Of a stretch of 36,045 nt of DNA, positions 15,770 through 28,700 are shown piece after piece. The DNA is from CAYRFQ01 sp964423615. GTDB taxonomy: Bacteria; Planctomycetota; Planctomycetia; Gemmatales; Gemmataceae. Numbering within the stretch: position 1 is the stretch's first letter; the number at the start of each line of letters is the position of its first letter. The stretch spans positions 1-36,045 of the forward strand of contig CAYRFQ010000081.1 in the NCBI GenBank assembly GCA_964423615.1. The letters are read 5' to 3'. The position numbers and the translations under genes are program-made. Under the pieces are notes generated by a model, which was not told the origin of the DNA, did not search any database, and saw only the letters and a program-made list of their open reading frames with translations.

Positions 15770-16318
15770 GTGGAAATGATCGACCAACATACCATTCCGA
15801 CCCAGAAAGATTTGGAATCGCTGCCTCGTTGGGCCAAGGTTGCTTTTGCCGTCCAATGTGCAAAATTGGTGTTCCCTGTGGTCCGGCATGAATGGCCCGA
15901 TGTGCCCGAAAAGCACCTGGAAGCATGGACAAAAGCCATCGGCATTGCCGAACAACTGGCCAGCGACGGAGGCCAAACTCAGACGTATGCTGCCAACGCT
16001 GGGAATGCTGCGAAGGCGTTCTACGAAGCCAAGGCAGCCGCTCACGCAATCAAAAAGGAAACTCAGTCCGAAGGAAGTTTCCAAGCCATGATGGCTGGGG
16101 TCTACGTCGCAAAGGCAGCGGCTCATTACGCTCAAAACGAAGAGGACATCTTCGCCGCTGTCGAAGCCGCACACGGAGCTGCAGCGGCCCACTCCGTTGG
16201 AGAGAGGTTTGTGGAGGCCGTGTGGCGAGATTTTGGCGCCTTGGCAACTGCTGCTCGCAAGGAAGAGTGGACCAACAACACCCCAGTACCCAAGTCGTTT
16301 TTCCGTTCAACCTCGTAA
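15770..16318 (+). CDS. Alpha-helical protein of unknown function
   Basis: A 182-residue Ala-rich helical protein (GTG start at 15770 with GGAG at 15760-15763 and a 6-nt spacer; ATG 15776 or TTG 15758 are alternatives). It has several amphipathic helices with Ala/His-rich faces (AKAFYEAKAAAHAIKKE, AGVYVAKAAAHYAQN, AVEAAHGAAAAHSV) and repeated AxxAAHA-type steps, so it may be built of tandem helical hairpins. The opening LPRWAKVAFAVQCAKLVFPV loosely recalls small helical proteins annotated as Imm5-like immunity proteins, but there is no toxin gene nearby and the likeness is weak. It is the last gene of the block, 27 nt after the bilin reductase, so a role in the same pathway is likely. The four central His may be functional. 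Confidence 0.75.
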   Translation: MEMIDQHTIPTQKDLESLPRWAKVAFAVQCAKLVFPVVRHEWPDVPEKHLEAWTKAIGIAEQLASDGGQTQTYAANAGNAAKAFYEAKAAAHAIKKETQSEGSFQAMMAGVYVAKAAAHYAQNEEDIFAAVEAAHGAAAAHSVGERFVEAVWRDFGALATAARKEEWTNNTPVPKSFFRSTS

Positions 16319-16705
16319 GCTGAAAACGAGGTCAACGGTGTAGCTTTGCCAATCTCCTCTCGTTTCTCCTCTCCTTTACAGCCGTTCCACTGGCTCAACG
16401 GGATTCGGTCAGCAGTTGTTACGATAATTAGGATCCGTGACGGAACAATATCACAGCCGCTCCAACAACTGAACGTTCGCAAAGATTTGTGCGCGTTTGA
16501 TCACTATGGTGTTGTAGTTTTTCGGGCGAAGAAAAGGAAGACATCCTATCGTGAAGAATGCAACTTAAAAACCTTCGCGAACAGGAGCCTTCCCATGTTT
16601 GAACGTTCGCAAAAATATGCGAACGTTCAAACATGAAACCGGGAGAATAACCAACACCAGTTGGTCATGCCCCCGTCGATGCAAGGCGTTGTCAGGTAGG
16701 CAGGT
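16319..16705. other. Intergenic region between convergent genes
   Basis: The 387 nt between the end of the bilin block (+) and the end of the giant gene (-) hold no supportable gene. They contain the element GAACGTTCGCAAA at 16471, again at 16601, and inverted at 16619-16632. A weak 6-bp hairpin (CCTCGT/ACGAGG) overlaps the stop codon of the upstream gene around 16312-16331. Confidence 0.5.
16594..16635. terminator. Perfect 18-bp hairpin, possible bidirectional terminator or operator
   Basis: The arms 16594-16611 (CATGTTTGAACGTTCGCA) and 16618-16635 are perfect reverse complements, separated by a 6-nt AT-only loop. The site lies between two convergent genes, where a shared terminator is expected. 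Neither side is followed by a run of T, so it is not a textbook intrinsic terminator. Each arm also contains the self-complementary octamer GAACGTTC, which could be a protein-binding site. Confidence 0.6.
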
Positions 16706-19700
16706 CTAGAGGTCGCCGTTGGCAATGGCATCTGCCTCGTCGATGTCCTTGAAAAGGGTGCGGAAGATATCTGCCACAAGCAGCGCGGTTTCCTCATTGT
16801 CGAAGGCAAACTCCATTCGCCCACTCACGCTCTGACCGCTGATGATGAGTTTGCCGCTCGCAGTCGTCCGAATTTGGTTCGGTAGCTTACCTTGGGCGAT
16901 CCGCACAGCATTCAGTGTACCCGAGCGAAGTTTGACACCACCGAACTGGGCCGAAAGGGCGTACACGAAGGCTTCCAATGTGTTGAACCGGGATTGGGTC
17001 CCCCCACCGTCATTCGTGAAACCAAACTGGTCGTTCACGTCGTCATAGAACAGACGCAAGTCGCCTCCGTCGAAACGGAAATCCTTCGGATCGTTGGCCA
17101 CAGCATCGTTCTCGTCGATCTGGTCGAACATCCGAACGACGAAGTCACGGAACGTATAGGCTGGGCCAGTTCCACTGAACTGAATCTGATAGAATCCACC
17201 AATACCACGACCGCTGATTACGACTTCGTCATTGTCATTGACACTAATGTTGTTGGGACCTTCACCGAGGGGAAGTCTTTGGTCGTTGATGTTACCCGAC
17301 TTTTCGATCACACCATCAAACACCTCGGCAGCCTTAACCAAGAAGTCGTCGAAGTCCTGGAATTCTGGCTTCCCAGAAACGCCCTGGCCGGAAATGAAGA
17401 AGGCGTCACCGTCGAAGCCAAAACGGTTTGCTCCACCATTAGTGTCTTGACTGAATTGGAATGATGTTCCTGAGTTGTTCAGGTCGGTCGGCCCATTGAT
17501 CGTAACCGTAACCAAGACCGTAGCCTCTACACCATTTGTGTCCAAGGTCTTGTAGTAGAACAAATCGGTCGCACTTTCCCCGGCAGCAAGGTAGGCGAAT
17601 TGGCCATTGGGAGCATAGCTCAACGTTCCATCTCCATTGTCGATCAGCGTTGGACGAGCTGGGGTGACATCATCGATGTCAATAAGTTCCACGTTTTCGC
17701 CCAACAGGTCGAACGTGAATGGAGTGTCAGCTTCGACACCCAAGGTTTCGACCTGCACAGGGACGACTCCCAAAAAGTATTCTCCGGTCGTTTCATCTTC
17801 CGAGCTGACTCGAATGACGTAGGTGGCACCAGCCGCATCACCGACGAACGAGATGAACTCGTTCCGGCCGTCAAATTCGACTCCACTAGCAAGTAAAGTA
17901 GTCCCTGTGCTGTCGAAGATGTCGATCTTGGGATTCAGGGCGTTAACAAACTCACCAGGCCCGCCAGCAGGTAGGCTGGTCTGAATGAAGATGGCTGGCT
18001 CCTCGGCCGTTGTGGTTACCTCGACGAAGTCAAATCCGGGTTCCGGATTGATTTGGAACGCACCGATACGTGTATCCCAAGTCCCAGATGATGTGGCGTA
18101 TTCGTTGTAGACCCAGAAGGTCTTGCCATCTGGATCGACAGCCAACCCAGTGTAATCACCCCAACGGTTGCGACCGGAGCCGTCGATCTGCGAATAGGGA
18201 CCTTGTCCGTCGATCAAGATTTCGACTCCTTGGGTGGTCCCGAGCGGGTCTGTTGCCAGGCGGGCCGTGTAGCCAGCCCCACCAAACAAGGACGGCCCCG
18301 CCAACGAGAATCCAATCGCCATGTTACCCGCGGCATCCACGTTGACGTGTGTCATCCATGCATGGATACCTGGTCCTGGATCAACATTTCCGGTCTGAAC
18401 CAACGTCGGCGAAGATGTTGCGGGGAAGTTGGTCACGTCGAACTCATACCACCTCGCCACGGCCTTGGTTTCGCTATCCGCTGGGTCGTCGACAGCGTGG
18501 GCAGTCCAAAGCGAGCCATCGCGGACAACACCAGACATGATCCGCTGGCTGACAGAATCCAGGGCTGGCCCACCGAGTTGCGGGACATCTTGCGGGAAGA
18601 AGAACGTCGGGACGGTGATCGTTGAAGTCGTTCGGGTTGGAGTACCCAGCACATCGGTCAAGGCATGGAGCCGGATGCCCGTCGATCCGACTGCCTCCGC
18701 AAAGTACATTGCAGGTTCTGGTTCGTAGACCACCACGGGATGAACGGAAAACGCACTAGTGATCGCCTCGTCATAAATGACATTCGCTGGGCCGCCCGTC
18801 AGTAAAGGTGCTTTCTCGACGGCAAACAGCGAGACAAACGACGAAGGACCGCCAAGAATTGGGAAGTCGTTGGCTGTGATATAGATCGCGTCACCGTCCA
18901 CTCCCAATTTCGGGTAATCGGGGAAGGTAGGTCCGGACGGACCAGAGCCCGTGCGGTCCAACTGATAGAGGTGCCAATCACTTGGACTGAGAGTCGTTGG
19001 ATTATCCGTTTTGGAAATTGCCAGATAGATGAAACTCTGCGAAGAGCTTGGAATCTCAACCGCCATTGCGATGAAGCGTTCACTGTCAGGATCAAAGACG
19101 ATCCACGGATCAAAGACTACCCCGGTGGCCCCAACGGAGCCCCAGAAACCTGTCGCAAAGTTCGTACTGATCGAATCGATGAAAGCTCCGGTGGTCTTAT
19201 CTTGGATCGCGATCGCAGTGTTGACCATTGTAATAACATTGTCCGGGCCAGCCGCGATGATCGGATCCGGAGGTATGAAACCACCTGATTCGGACTGGCC
19301 GAGTCCGTCGAAGTCTTTCAGCAGGCTAAGGTCTACACCAGCACCGCCTAGCGTCCCGAGCAATCCATCTGTGCCGGTGATGCTTTGAGCTTCGTTGGCA
19401 GAGTTGTTGGGCTCAGCATCGAAGTTGGCATCTCGAGTGACTACCAACGAATAGTCTTTGACGTCGGCGACACGAACGTAATAGGTGTCGTCGGCAGGAG
19501 CGACGAAGTTCTCAATGAACAGACTGAGGTTATCAGCGTCACCGGAGGCACTCGCTACCACAACGCCAGAGCTATCCTGGATTTCCAAGACGCCCGATGC
19601 TGCTGGGTACTCAAGAGTAAGAGTGAGTTCCGTGGGACCAAAATTTTGTACCTCGATGTTCGGGGTAGCCGTGATGCTGATGGTTCCGTCCGCAGCCAGC

Positions 19701-22700
19701 ATGCTCAATAGACTTTGCGGAATGATCAACGTTTCTGTGTCTGGGTTCGAATCAAAACCCCCTGTGTCGATGTGCAACGTCCCTAAAGGATTCCCCTCAG
19801 CTTCAAAAGTCAAAAACTCGAAACTTTGACCCAGATCGGCAATCACAAAGGAAGTCAGCGTTGCATCCCCTGTTGGAGCTGGAACGCCGGTGAAATCGAA
19901 CGTCAAGACGTTGGGGAAGAACACGTTGTTCGACTGCCTCAATTCAGCGCTGAAATCGCTTCCTGCGACGGCCGCGAGTGCAACACTAACGCTTTGGCTA
20001 TGCGCTAGATCGAGGGCGTACAAGTCTTGACTGTCCCCACCACCAGTAGCGTATTCCAGAGTCAGGGTGAGTTCCGTGGGACCAAAATTTTGCACCTCGA
20101 TGTTCGGGGTAGCCGTGATGCTGATGGTTCCGTCCGCAGCCAGCATGCTCAATAGACTTTGCGGAATGATCAACGTTTCTGTGTCTGGGTTCGAATCAAA
20201 ACCCCCTGTGTCGATGTGCAACGTCCCTAAAGGATTCCCCTCAGCTTCAAAAGTCAAAAACTCGAAACTTTGACCCAGATCGGCAATCACAAAGGACGTC
20301 AGCGTTGCATCCCCCGTTGGAGCTGGAACGCCGGTGAAATCGAACGTCAACACGTTGGGGAAGAACACGTTATTGGTCTGAGTCAAGCTCTCGTTGAACT
20401 CTGTTGGAGGGATTAAACCGAGAACTGCCCCCCGCTCTACTTCTGCAGGACCGGCTACCAGATCGATAAAAGTCGGCTCCAGGTCTTGCGCGGTGGCGAG
20501 GGTGTCATTGCTTACCCCGCCTCTTTCTTCACCTTCGAGCGCAGCGTTGAGGGTGAGTTCTATCTCGTATGCTCCTGGAGCGGTGGACGCATTGGAGGTT
20601 CCGATTGTGTTGGCAGGGGTAGACTGCGAAGAATTCGAGCCACTTCCGTCATCGTCGGTGATAGTCGCGATCGCGGGATTGATTCCGCCGATCACAATGC
20701 CTCCAGTGTTTCCGAACAGGACTACTGAAAACGTTTCGTCGGGTTCGATATCGGTGTCCCCGTTGATGGTGATATCGAAAGTTTTGCTGCCGCCTTCACC
20801 GTCGGCCCAACTCAGAGTGCCGAACTGGGCCACGTAGTCGCTGCCATCGTTAGCAGTACCGTCGAGCGCGCCATATTGGACTGACACCGCTCCGGTCATC
20901 CCACTGACCCGTTCTACGCTGAAGGTCAAGACCTTCGTCCCGCCATCCCCTTCGGAGATGCTGTAGGTCGTTGGATTGAACCGAGCTATCCCTGGACCAA
21001 CGACATCATCATCAAGGATCTGCAAAACGAGAGGATTGGTTCCCGAGATGGCCGTTCCTTTCGGATTGCTCAGGGTCAGATTGACTGTCTCGTTGTCATC
21101 GATGACTGTATCGTCGAGGATAGTAACGGTGAAGGTCTTGGGGGTCGTATCACCGTCGGTCCAGGATAGAGTCCCCGAAGCCGGTTGGTAGTCAGTGCCA
21201 GCCGTCGCTGTTCCGCTGGAGGTCGCGTAGTCGACTTCCAGAGCTCCGCTAGACCCACCAACTCGCTCGACCGTGATCGTGGCGGTGCCCCCACCCTCCG
21301 AAACGCTGAAGGCCGACTGACTAAACTGAAGTGTACCCGGCGGCAACTCGTTCTCGACAATGGTCAATGTGGCCGGCCCCCCAATACGCGCTCCTCCTGT
21401 GGAGTTGCTAAGTGTGAGGTCTACTGTCTCATCCTCCTCAAACTCCGAGTCGTCAAGGATAGTAACGGTGAAGGTCTTGGGAGTCGTATCACCGTCGGTC
21501 CAGGATAGAGTCCCCGAAGCCAGTTGGTAGTCGATGCCAGCCGTCGCTGTTCCGCTGGAGGTCGCGTAGTCGACTTCCAGAGCTCCGCTGGACCCACCAA
21601 CTCGCTCGACCGTGATCGTGGCGGTGCCCCCATTCTCTGAGACACTGAAGGCCGGCCGAGTGAATTGAAGTGTACCCGGCGGCAACTCGTTTTCGACAAT
21701 TGTCAGTATGGCTGGCCCGCCGATGGGCGCTCCACCGGTGGAGTTGCTAAGTGTGAGGTCAACTGTCTCATCCCCTTCAAACTCCGAATCGTCGAGGATG
21801 GTAACGGTGAAGGTCTTGGGGGTCGTATCACCATCGGCCCAGGATAGAGTCCCTGAAGCCGGTTGGTAGTCGATGCCGGCAGTCGCTGTCCCGCTGGAGG
21901 TCGCGTAGTCGACTTCCAGGGTCCCGCCTGAACCGCCGACTCGCTCGACCGTGATCGTAGCGATGCCCCCATTCTCTGAAACGTTGAAAGCCGACTGACT
22001 AAACTGGAGTGTACCCGGAGGATTGTTCGTGATGCTGACCGTGTAAGTGCCAGAAACTGCTACAGGCACCGTTTGTAGCACGACTTCTTCGCCTGGAGCC
22101 GGGGCAACTGCAATCCCAAGCACCGTCCCACTTGAATCACGAACTTCGATGGTCGCCTGCACATCCGGAGATGTCGCAGACACCGTAATAGTCTGACCAG
22201 CAGCTACTTCGATTGTAAAGCTATCAGTGTCCCCAACGGTGTCAATCCGACCGGTCGCTGGAGTCGCGGACTGGTAGACGAGGCTACCGAGAGGCTCTAC
22301 AGCACGGAGTGGCGCGGGATAAGCAACAGTGCTGATGTCCAGCTCGAAATTCACAACGAAATCGCCACCGACGATTCCATCACCCGAAGGAGTGGTAGGG
22401 AAGTTCGGTTCCCCATCCAGATCGTTGCCGACAAAATCCTGGAACTGACCAGGGCCACTGAACAACGTAAGAGTGTAGTTATCTTCAGGTAGATTACTGT
22501 AACTGAGGGTCAGATTCTTCCCAGTTGCATCGAAACTAGAGTTGTCGGCGGTAAAACTTCCAAAAACTCCTCCGACGAGTGAGAAGTCAGAGGCGTCCAG
22601 GTTCGAGACGAGCATCTCTTCGTCGAAGTCAACAACAACGTCAAGACTTCCCGGATTGAGAACGTCTCCTTCCACGACAGAGCTTGCAACAACGCGTGGG

Positions 22701-25700
22701 CCGGTAAAATCGAGAACAAACGTGCTGCTAAAATCTTCAATCCCAGTCCCTTGGATATCGAAGATGGAAGCTAGTGTGCCGTCATCATCGTCGTCATCAT
22801 CATCGTCGTCATCGTCATCTTGCTCTCCCTCGGCACCGAGGATGCTTAGAGTGCGGGTGCCCTCGGGAAGACCAGCAGGAAGGTCGAAGGTGACCGTATT
22901 GCCGTCGTCGATAGTGAAACTTGTGATCCCGACACCATCGATCAATAAATCTCCATCCTCCAAAGTCGTCAGGAGGATCGAATCGTTAAAGTCAAGGGTG
23001 ACTGTCTCCGGTTGGACGCGGAAGCGAGTTCCGTCCGGGATGTCAATTCCCACAACCTCAAAGTCCGGTTGCTTGGCTTTGTTGTTCATGATCTGAAGGA
23101 TGTAGTCGCCGCTGGTCGGATCTTCCGTTGCATGCGAAGCAGAGACTTCGACATAGAAAGTTCTTGAGCCGCCGCCTTTCGGTGGTTTGAACTTCACCTT
23201 GGCATTGCGACCATCCGCGGCTGAGTTATCGTCTTCTGCCAGGACATTGCCATCGGCGTCAAGGATACGAATCTTCGGATCCAGAGTGTTGACAAATTCG
23301 CCTGCACCGTCCGCTGGCAAGAAAGTCTCGAACCTGACGACGCTACGGCCCCGAGTCTCAAACTCATAGACATCCACATCTTGGGCACCGCCACCATCAG
23401 CGTTTGCCAAGAAGGTGGCGTCGGCTTCATCGGTTGTCTGACCGAAAGCCATGACCAAAGAGCCAATCACCGACTCGCCTGGACTCAGGTCACCAAAGTC
23501 GTAGGCGAGAGCAATGGCGATGTCGTCGGAGAATCCATCCGGATCTACTGGGCTGTCAATAATGTCGAAAGGATTTCGATTGGAAAACCCTTCTGCGGAG
23601 ACGACAGCCCGAGGATCAGAAGAACCGAGCCCAATCGTCAATCCGCTGCTAATGTTGGCTCGAACGAACTGATCTTCAAGGACAACGTCGTTGAACGTGA
23701 AGTTGGTTCCGGGGTCTCCCTGGTCGGGGTCCATGTTCTCGAGCCAGGCCACATTGGACAGTGTCGTGTCGCTGAGGTTCGTCAGCCGGGTTGCTATTAT
23801 GACGAATTCGTCACCTTCCTCAAATGTCACCACTCGTTCCAGCAACAAGTTACCACCAACAATTCCTTCAACACGAACCCCACGCACAGAACCGGAGCTA
23901 ATGTCCTCCCGATTCACCGCAATCGAACTTCCGCCTGCTGGGTCGGTATTGCTGAAGTTGATCCCGTCGCGGGAAATCGTGAACGATGCTTCTGGTGTGC
24001 CTGCAGTGACGAACTCCGTGTCAGCAAATTGGATGCCAGTGCTCACGTCGGAAGTAATGAAACTACCGTCGGGATTGATTCCAAGTGTGATGTTTGATCC
24101 GGTCAGGGTCAAGTTCCCAGACACAGGAGTGCCTCTCTGATCGAGCAGAGCATTTCCACCGGACACGTGGCCGAGAACGTACTGTCTGTTTCCATCATCA
24201 TCGTCGTCATCACCGTCATCATCGTCGTCATCGCCCAAGCCAATCTTGGCACTTAGCAGAGGTTGAGCTTCGGCGATCACGTCGTTCCCCTCTGAGGACA
24301 AATCAGCATTCTTGGTGACGACCAGACTGTACTCGCCATCTCCGGTGATGCGGGCGTAGTAGGTTCCGGTCTCGGTGACAATGAGATTCGCAATTACTTC
24401 ATCGAGATTCGAGAATTCTGCCACACTTGTTGCGAGAACAGTGCCAGCACCGTCGACGATATCAAGAGTAAAACTGCCGGAGCCACCCTGGTCCGTTACA
24501 GCAAGCGTCAGACTGTCGCCCTGCTTGAGAGAAACGCTGTAAAGATCATCGGTGTCGGGAACGAAACCAAACTGGGTCACTAATCCGTAAGGGCGTGGAT
24601 CAGAACCAGTAAACCCAACGGTTCCCGTCGAAGCAGTGACGTTGCCATTGAAGATACGGGTTGTGCTCGCTTGTTGTCCGAATCCGGTTGTGTCAAAGAA
24701 TCCGGTGATAGGGGAGTTTCGCATAGAGATGTCGATGAGCAGATCCCCTTGAGTCGGATCGTAATTGAACACGTTCGGAATGTCGATCACAATGTCGAAT
24801 GGATTTGGTGAGCCAATCCCCGCACTCGACAGAGTGAGCAATCCATCAAAGACAGTCGTGTAGCCACTCCCGATATTGTTGGCGAACGTTGGGGAAGCGG
24901 TACTCACTGTTGTAGCTGCGTACCCAATGTTGATTTGGACATCGATCCCAGAAACTTTGAAAGGAGCATCATTTCGGCGGAAACGGATGTCATCAAGGAT
25001 TCCTCCACTGGCAAACTCAGAGGCAGAGTAGATTTGCTGGTACCGCATGGTCGGCACACTGAATTCTCCGATGTGGAAAGGCCAAGCGTTCCCAGTGTTC
25101 CCTTCGGATTGTTCGAGGAATCCGGGGACCGTGGTTGTCGCACTGGTTACCTTCCCAAGAACAGCACCCCGAGAGGCAGCACCGCCAAGGTCGATAAAGC
25201 TGGAGTTGATGTCTTGGGCAGTTGCAAGGGAGTCGTTATCCGTGCCACCAGAGAGTGATTCAAGTTCCAAGGCTGCGTTGAGAATCACTTGAACGTCGTA
25301 CGACCCGGTCGTTCCGCCCAGGCTAGTCACGACGATGGTGTATGTTTCCGTCGTGCCGTTCGTCGGAGCGGTCTGAATCAAAACGTTCTCCCCCGCTGCG
25401 CCTCCTGTCACGCTCCCAATGGAAGCACCACCGGAATTGAGCAACTCGACGGCAGGCTGGAGAGCATCGGAAGGGTCGACAAGGATGGTGATTGTCTGCC
25501 CTGGATCAATCTCGATGGTGAAACTATCGGTGTCGTCCCCTGGAGAGATTACCCCAGGTTGGATGGGGTCATAAATCAAGCTACCCAACGGCGCCTTTGC
25601 GTCGAGAGGAGTTGGGAAAGGCTGAGTTCCAACGTCGGTTACGAAGTTGAGAACGAAATCGCCTCCCTCGCCTCCATCCCCGTTTCCGTCGAGGTCAATA

Positions 25701-28700
25701 CCAACTAGGTCTTCAAAACTCCCGTCTCCGCTGACCAACGTGAGGGTAAACAGATCCTCCGGCAAGTTCGTGTAGTCGACCGTCAGGGAAGTATTGGCTG
25801 CGTCAAAGCCAAAACTAGTCGCCGCAATACTACCGAAGACGTCTCCGACCAGAGAGAAGTCGGAAGCGTCAAGGTTTGCAGACTGTATCTCCTCGCTGAA
25901 GTCGACCGTAATCGAAAAATTGCCCGAAGGTACCGTGTCTCCATCCTGGAGCGATGTCGCAATCACTTGTGGCGCCGTCAGATCAAGATCGAATGTCGTT
26001 GTAAAAGCATCCAGGCCGGTCGATTGCAAATCGAGAACTGAACCGGCTGCGAAACTGAGCGTTTGGGTTCCTTCCGAAAGGCCCGTCGGAAGAGTGAAGA
26101 GGGCCGTATTGCCATCGACAACGGTGACACTCGTAGCCGCACGCGTTGTCCCTACATCATCAACAACCAAGTCACTGGCTTGGAGAGAAGAAAGCAAGAT
26201 GCCGTCATTGAAATCGATTGTGATGGTGGTGGGCTGAAATCGGAAGAGTGAACCGTCCGGAATGTCGGTTGTAGCAACTTCGAACGCAGGGGCTGGCGCG
26301 GTACTTCCCGTAACGTCGAGAACATAGGTCCCAGCAGTCGAGTTAGCGGCAGTAACTCGTGCTGTGTAACTTCCGCTTGTTGCTGCAGTGTGAGTCAGTA
26401 GGGCGTTGCGGCCATCGGCTCCACTGTTATCATCTGTCGCAACAGATGCACCACTTGGGTCAAACAGTTCGACCTGCGGATCGAGTGTATTGACAGGCTC
26501 AAAGGGCCCATCACCTGGCGTGGTGGTTAAAATAGTGAGGGAGTCTCCCGCGTTCACATCGAAGCTGTAGTAGTCGTCTGGGTCGCCACCACCTCCAAAG
26601 GCTAGTGCTGTAATTCCAACGCCTGAGGTGGTCCCGACAGCGGTTACCACACCCGTGCTGACGTCGATCGTTTGAAGTGTGCTTGGACCAAAAGCTCCTG
26701 ATCGTGTGGCAGTGTAAAGGATATCATCTGGTCCGAATTCCAACACGTTATTCGTCGAAGAGGTAAGGAACGTTGTGCTAATGGTTCCGCCCGTAGCTGG
26801 GTCAAGCTGATAGAGGGTACTTCCAGATTTCAGGTACAGATTGTCTGACGAGTCGAACGCGAGACCTGTTCGGGCAGTACTGAGAAAACTAGTGATGAGT
26901 GTGAAGGCTCCGGTATTCAAATCAACGGTCGCCAGATCATCGAAACCTTCGACCCAGGCGAAAAGGGTACCATCGGAGCGGAAACTCATATCGGGGACGT
27001 TTTCGAAGAAACCGCTAGGTCCAACGACAGTAATGGCAGCAGTTTCAGGATCGATCTTGAGTAGCTGATCGCTGCTATTGCTGTAGGCGAACAATTTCCC
27101 GGTTAACGGGTGGATGTCCATCGCAGCGATTCCCGAACTTCCAGTTGCTCCGATGTTTAAAAGAGCAGCACCAGTCGAAGGATCGAGTTCATATAGGCTA
27201 CTGGAAGACAAGCCCGCGCCTGTGATTGCAAGGAGTTCCGCAGCTCCGCCACCGACTTGGCCCAACGTCGCATTGGAAGCAGACAATGACTGTGGCATAG
27301 CCAAGTCGTCGTTGGGTTCCGCGTTGAACCCACTATTGCGAGTGACGAGCAAGTTGTAGCTCCCAGTTCCGCTCACCCTCGCGTAGTACGGCCCAGGAGC
27401 TGGTGCTTTGAAATCAGGGATGAGCTCACTTGCGTTGTTCGGTCCTTTAGTCGCAATGACTAAAGGAGTGCCTGAACCATCTACAATTTCTAACGACAAG
27501 CTACTGCTACTTTCTAACTCGCTAAGAGCGATCGTTGCAATATCTCCCGCTGACAAATCAAAGCTGTAGACATCAGCAGTGTCCAAGGCAGGAATGTCAT
27601 AATTTAGTTCCAGTGTCACGAAAGAACCAATTGGCAGGAAGTTAATGTCGATTGTTGGTGTGAGAGTGAAGGTGATGGTTCCATCTGCAGCAAGTGTTTG
27701 AAGCTGACTTGGGGTCAGATCTACCGTTGTTTCAACTTCGAGGGAATCACTTCCACCAGTCTCGAATAAGTTACCCAGAAAAATTCCTTCTGCTTCAAGG
27801 GCAAAAAATTCAAACGATGCGCTTAAATCGGCCAGTGCAGTAACCTTCAATGTCCCAGCACCAGTCGGCGTTGGCAGGCTTCCGTTGAAATCAAACGTCA
27901 GCACGTTAGGGAAAATGGCGTTGTCAGTTTGTGTTTGGCTCGCACTAAATGTCGCTGGCGCGATCGATCCCACGACAGCCCCTCGGGAGGCAGAACTACC
28001 GAGATCGATAAAGCTCGCGTTCAGGTCTTGGGCGGTGCCAGGAGTCCCATTGGCCGCACCTGCAAATCTTTCCTCCTCGAGTGCCGTGTTCAAGAGGATG
28101 TCGCCTTCGTACCCTCCCGTTGAACTCGAAGCTCCGGTAACCGAGACCGTGTAAGTTCCTGGCCCCGTGGTCGCTACACTTTGCAGAAAGACAGTTTCTT
28201 CCGCACTGGTTGCTGTCGCGCTGCCAATGAGTACTCCGTCAGGATCTCGCAATTCGACGGTAGGCTGCAAACTGCCGGGAGGAACTGGTTCGGCGAAGGG
28301 GTCCTCTGCGAGCGTGGCGATTTGGTCAGATGCTAACACTTCATCGTACAAGTTGATGAGGGCTACGCTACCAGAGGAATATTCGTTATTACTGTTATCG
28401 AGGAAGAAGTTGAGCAAGTCCCCTGGATTGGAGATATCCATCACCGAAGTGTTAACCGTGAATTCAGCAAAGCCATCGGTTGCGTTCAAGTATCCCTGGA
28501 CTTGGCCGCTACTGGAAACCGTCAACACCACGTGTTGGAATTCGTTGGCGAGAAATGTGTTCCCCCCTCCGCCAGCCGGGAAGACATTCAGTTGGCTAGC
28601 AGGATCGACATAGAAACCAGTATCGGATACTCGATTCGTAACATCGAGTATCCGGCGATAACCAAAACTATTGTTGAACTCGAACACCATCTCCACGGAA

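Noticed and set aside
16594..16635. GAACGTTC palindromes as LexA/SOS boxes
   Set aside because: The known Gram-positive-type LexA box has a spacer between the GAAC and GTTC halves, which is absent here, and the site lies between two gene ends rather than before a gene.
21002..22018. Regularly spaced repeats as a possible CRISPR array
   Set aside because: The 339-bp units are coding Calx-beta domains in one open frame, far longer than CRISPR repeats, and there are no cas genes.
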